Part shown: piece after piece, positions 60,954 through 64,000 of the stretch
How positions within the stretch are numbered: position 1 is the stretch's first letter
Layout of the letters: every line of letters begins with the position of its first letter
Assembly: GCA_051530055.1 (NCBI GenBank)
Contig: CM121341.1
Coordinates: 3,596,001-3,660,000 of the forward strand
Source: Neoechinorhynchus agilis
Lineage: Eukaryota > Acanthocephala
Direction of reading: 5' to 3'
DNA: 64,000 nt
Notes under the pieces: generated by a model
What the model was told of the DNA's origin: nothing
The model's input: only the letters and a program-made list of their open reading frames with translations
The model's database searches: none
Made by a program: the position numbers and the translations under genes

Positions 60954-63635
60954 ATGTTTCGTAAACACCCAAATTTAGAGGACGTTTATATAGACGAATT
61001 TATAGGAAAAGAAGATGTAGACTTTTCAAAATCTTTTCCCATTTTAAATGCCGTAAAATCCTTAGAGCTATTGGAACGATGGTCAAATTTGTATGTTCAT
61101 TCTTCAATTTAAACTACTTTGAAAGCGTATTTTTCGAAAAGATTAAAGGCTAAATACTCTTCATCGTTCAAAAATTGGAGAGATCATAACACAAAAACTA
61201 CTAATAATTTTCGATTGTTGACGTGGAGGTATCTTTAAAAATTGCACGTTATTTTAACTAACTAAAAATAGGCAAGCTGAAGATAATTTTCAAATCGCTT
61301 TTAATTCGTTGGCAAAAGAAGTAAAACGCAAAACAAATTTCGTCGATAGCGAAATTAGTCGCCAATTAAATTCGAATAAAAATAAAGTAACGGAGGTACT
61401 TCGAGTCACTAATGAAACTTTAAACGAGATAATAAAACCAATTCTGTAAGATTTATTTCATAATCTTTAAAATAATGCATTTGTAACGTTTGAGACAGTG
61501 ATTTTTCGAATATCGTAGTTCGAATAAGTGAAAAATATGAGGAAAATCAAAATGCGTTTATTGAAAATAAAGCGATTCTTACGCCAAGGTCTTTACAGTT
61601 GATTATTGCTTATTTCTAAGCTTAACACTTAGACCAGCATGGCACAAGCTTTCCAGTCTCATTTTCACTGGAGAGCGCGAATGGTTTAAAAAAATTAAAA
61701 CCGAATCAAGTGAGCAGCTATTGCAAGATATAATCAATTATAAGAAATCTATTGATTATACATATGGGAACTTGAGTTATTTGACAGGAATGGTTAGTTA
61801 TATAAAATGCTTTTCAGTAGATTTTTTGTCTAATATTCAGGAGTAGCATTTTGGTGTGTGTTTTTTCGAAAAAATATTAAACTTTTCTCACCAAAAAGAT
61901 CGGTGATCCTTGCAATAAGCGGAATATTCCTTTCTATGGAAAAAAAGAGTTTGGAGTCTGAATCTGTGTGACTTTTCGACCTTTCAATTTATAGTTTGAT
62001 CTGTATTCGTTCTTTTTAATTTATTCCCCGTCTATTTTCAAAGACGAGAATTTTAAAGTAGTCGATTTATTGCTATAATCTATTGTACTGTTTTCATGGA
62101 CGAAAAAAAATCCGACATAGTATTATTATTTGTGCGAATAACTAATTGAGGATCTAATGCAATAAAATCCGCATTTACGGCGCCTTTAATTCTCAAACTG
62201 ACGCTAAAATTGATAGTTAAAAAATAGAAAAATCCTGACTGTATTACATTTTAAACTGCTACCTGTAAATAAGCGACAAAACGAGCTTATCTATTTTTTG
62301 TATGTATTAAATTGTAATAACTTATCTAGAACTCAATATCGAAAAGTCAGGACATTCCGTATTTTCTAAAATCCGACCGAAAACAAATTATCAAGTCCTG
62401 TTTCACGAAAAGAGAAGTCTTAGTTAACATACAAAAACTAGTGTCAGGATGGATACAAACTGGATTTACTGTGAGTAAATTATTTGCACCCTTTTCCATT
62501 TTTATGTATTCGATTAAGGACGATTTTATCAAATATGTACATAATTTTTTTAAAGAACGACAAAAAATTCGTCATTTTTCCAATAATATTTACGAATTCT
62601 TGTATGCGTGTGATCGATTTTCAAATGATGAGAGAATAAACCTTTTTCTACTTGTCATGCGAGACGAAGTAAGCCGCTTTAATTTTTTCTTAAATTTTAT
62701 ATTTTTAAGGTCGATTCGGCGATTTATTTCAATCGAACTTATGTCATTGGATGTCTCACTTTTCAGTTTCACAAATATTTAGAAAATCATCGTGAGGAGG
62801 TATTGAGCTGTGCTGTCGAGATTTGTTAAACACATAATTTTCGTGTATTTTAGACTGTTTGGACGGAGGATATGCTTAAAAATATTTTCAATAATACTTT
62901 TATACATAAATCAGCGGAGAAAATCGAATTGTTGGTTGGAAATGCAATGGAAGTTATAGCACAAGGACATGGAAATAGTTTTAGTGAATCTATACAGTTA
63001 TTGATTGATCAGGTATGTTTGGATTATAAAATACGTTTTGTGGTTTCGATTTCAAGAACGTCGCTCGCCGATTAAACGTTTTTAATTTACAATCTCACTT
63101 TTAGAACGACGAGGGTTCGATCAATAAAATGATTAGCGTACTACATTTTCAAATGGAGCAAGAACGAATGGATAAATTACGTTTGGTAATAAGCTCGCTT
63201 CCAAAGACGAAGTGAGTATTTTTTTAGGAACGTTCCGAATCCACACAAACTCTTTCAAGATTTATTCGAACAATAGATGCCGTCGAAGCCTTCCACAATA
63301 TCGATAAATCAATTACATTATCAGAAATCACGAGATATTTAAAATGGATTTTCGTACCTGGTTTAAAACCAACTAAAAGTCACAATGTTTCTCTTGGACG
63401 AAAAGGCAAAAAAGGTAATGCAAAATTAAACAAGAGAAAGGAACAAAAGGCGAAAAATAAAGCTAAAAAAACTGCGGCAAAATTGAGAAAAAGAACTGTT
63501 AAAAAAAGAAGGAAAAAGTCAGGAAAAAAGAAGCTAATAAAAGAGCAGGACGCATCAAAAAGACCAGAGCGATTACTTAAAACAATTTTTATTGAAAGAT
63601 TATTAAAGATGCACCCAAATGCAAAGCGACTTTAG
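60954..63635 (+). CDS. Unknown protein with very basic C-terminus, ten exons
   Basis: Exons 60954-61090, 61142-61228, 61272-61445, 61499-61588, 61633-61792, 62351-62668, 62710-62799, 62854-63012, 63105-63211 and 63260-63635 are joined by GT-AG introns, mostly 40-90 nt and one of 558 nt, giving 565 residues in one frame. No signal peptide was noted. The middle is helical (LRVTNETLNEIIKPIL, FMYSIKDDFIKYVHNFFKER, VLHFQMEQERMDKLRLVISS). The last exon ends in a lysine/arginine-rich stretch (KKTAAKLRKRTVKKRRKKSG) that looks like a nuclear or nucleolar signal or RNA/DNA-binding tail. AATAAA at 63637 follows the stop directly. No family is recognised; the phase consistency over ten exons is the main support. 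Confidence 0.7.
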
Positions 63636-63636
63636 A

Positions 63637-63642
63637 AATAAA
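63637..63642 (+). terminator. Poly(A) signal next to a stop codon
   Basis: AATAAA one base after the TAG of the ten-exon gene. Confidence 0.6.
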
Positions 63643-63902
63643 TATTAAAAATTAATCGTGTATAAATGAATTTGGCTTAATTTTTTTGGAACTCAGCATT
63701 CGTTCATAGTAATTATTTTTAGTTGTTTTATGGCAACGAAATTGAAATGATTTTATTTTAAATCCGACATTTTGGCACAATTTTGTACGCCTTTATCAAG
63801 GTAATCTTCAAAGTTACTTTTAGTGTGATTATTTGGAGCGATAGCAAACGAAAACCATAGCAACGATGGATTTATTATTTTACGAAGTAGAACATTTTGA
63901 AG

Positions 63903-64000
63903 ATGATTGACAACCAAAGTATCCGTGAACGAAGGAAAGACTCAATTCTGGTTACAAAAGAGCTGATTTTTCAGATTGCGGACGAGGTTTTACATGAAAA
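63903..64000 (+). CDS. Start of an ORF cut by the window edge
   Basis: The ATG at 63903 opens a frame MIDNQSIRERRKDSILVTKE... that runs without stop to the edge (about 32 codons). Charged and helical; too short to identify. Confidence 0.4.
   Translation, partial: MIDNQSIRERRKDSILVTKELIFQIADEVLHE

Overview
The window is animal nuclear DNA, AT-rich and compact between large satellite arrays. It carries animal genes (UNC-45 chaperone, ISWI remodeller, Nup160, proteasome receptor Rpn13, mitoribosomal mL65, a KLF-type zinc finger, a contactin-like adhesion protein) and a tRNA-Gln. Most introns are canonical GT-AG and about 40-60 nt long. The contactin starts with a C-type-lectin-like region before its Ig and FN3 domains, as in arthropod contactins, so a protostome (arthropod or relative) is the best guess. 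The species is not recognised.

Layout. 1-7474: satellite A, a ~204 bp tandem repeat. 7.5-8.3 kb: a convergent pair of small genes (ubiquitin-like fold; coiled coil). 8.93-9.00 kb: tRNA-Gln. 9.8-14.4 kb, minus strand: mL65, Rpn13 and a small unknown gene split by a foldback element. 14.8-16.4 kb: a nest of foldback (MITE-like) elements. 16.75-17.43 kb: a ~255 bp tandem repeat. 17.7-20.9 kb: unc-45. 21.0-23.0 kb: a ten-exon secreted protein. 23.1-23.6 kb: a tandem repeat with a tRNA-like B box. 24.5-29.6 kb: ISWI, with a minisatellite in intron 1 and an antisense gene nested in intron 2. 29.7-42.4 kb: satellite B, ~179 bp monomers that each carry a CRE palindrome; one N gap. 42.5-46.4 kb: Nup160, whose first ATG lies a few bases past the satellite. 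46.5-51 kb: repeats and gene fragments. 51.0-51.8 kb: a small type I membrane protein. 53.6-58.7 kb minus: contactin-like gene. 58.8-59.8 kb minus: KLF-like gene. 61.0-63.6 kb: a ten-exon gene with a very basic tail. 63.9 kb: start of a further ORF cut by the window edge.

Main observation. Several conserved genes are interrupted at points where no GT-AG intron restores the protein. In these cases the insert is bounded by an inverted repeat. The left arm starts about 3 nt inside the insert and the right arm stops about 7 nt before its end. Removing the sequence between these points restores the frame and, where a family comparison was possible, approximately the expected length. The best cases are ISWI (25609-27146), UNC-45 (18273-18313 and 19230-19531) and mL65 (10797-10842 and 11243-11324). 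Weaker ones are the last FN3 domain of contactin (53698-53734) and the small gene at 13.3-14.4 kb. The arms differ in sequence from case to case, so structure rather than sequence seems to define them. They resemble the nonconventional hairpin introns of euglenids, and they fit either RNA excision triggered by inverted repeats or removal at the DNA level. The genome also carries many foldback elements that could be their source. Family comparisons were made from memory and splicing was inferred by eye.
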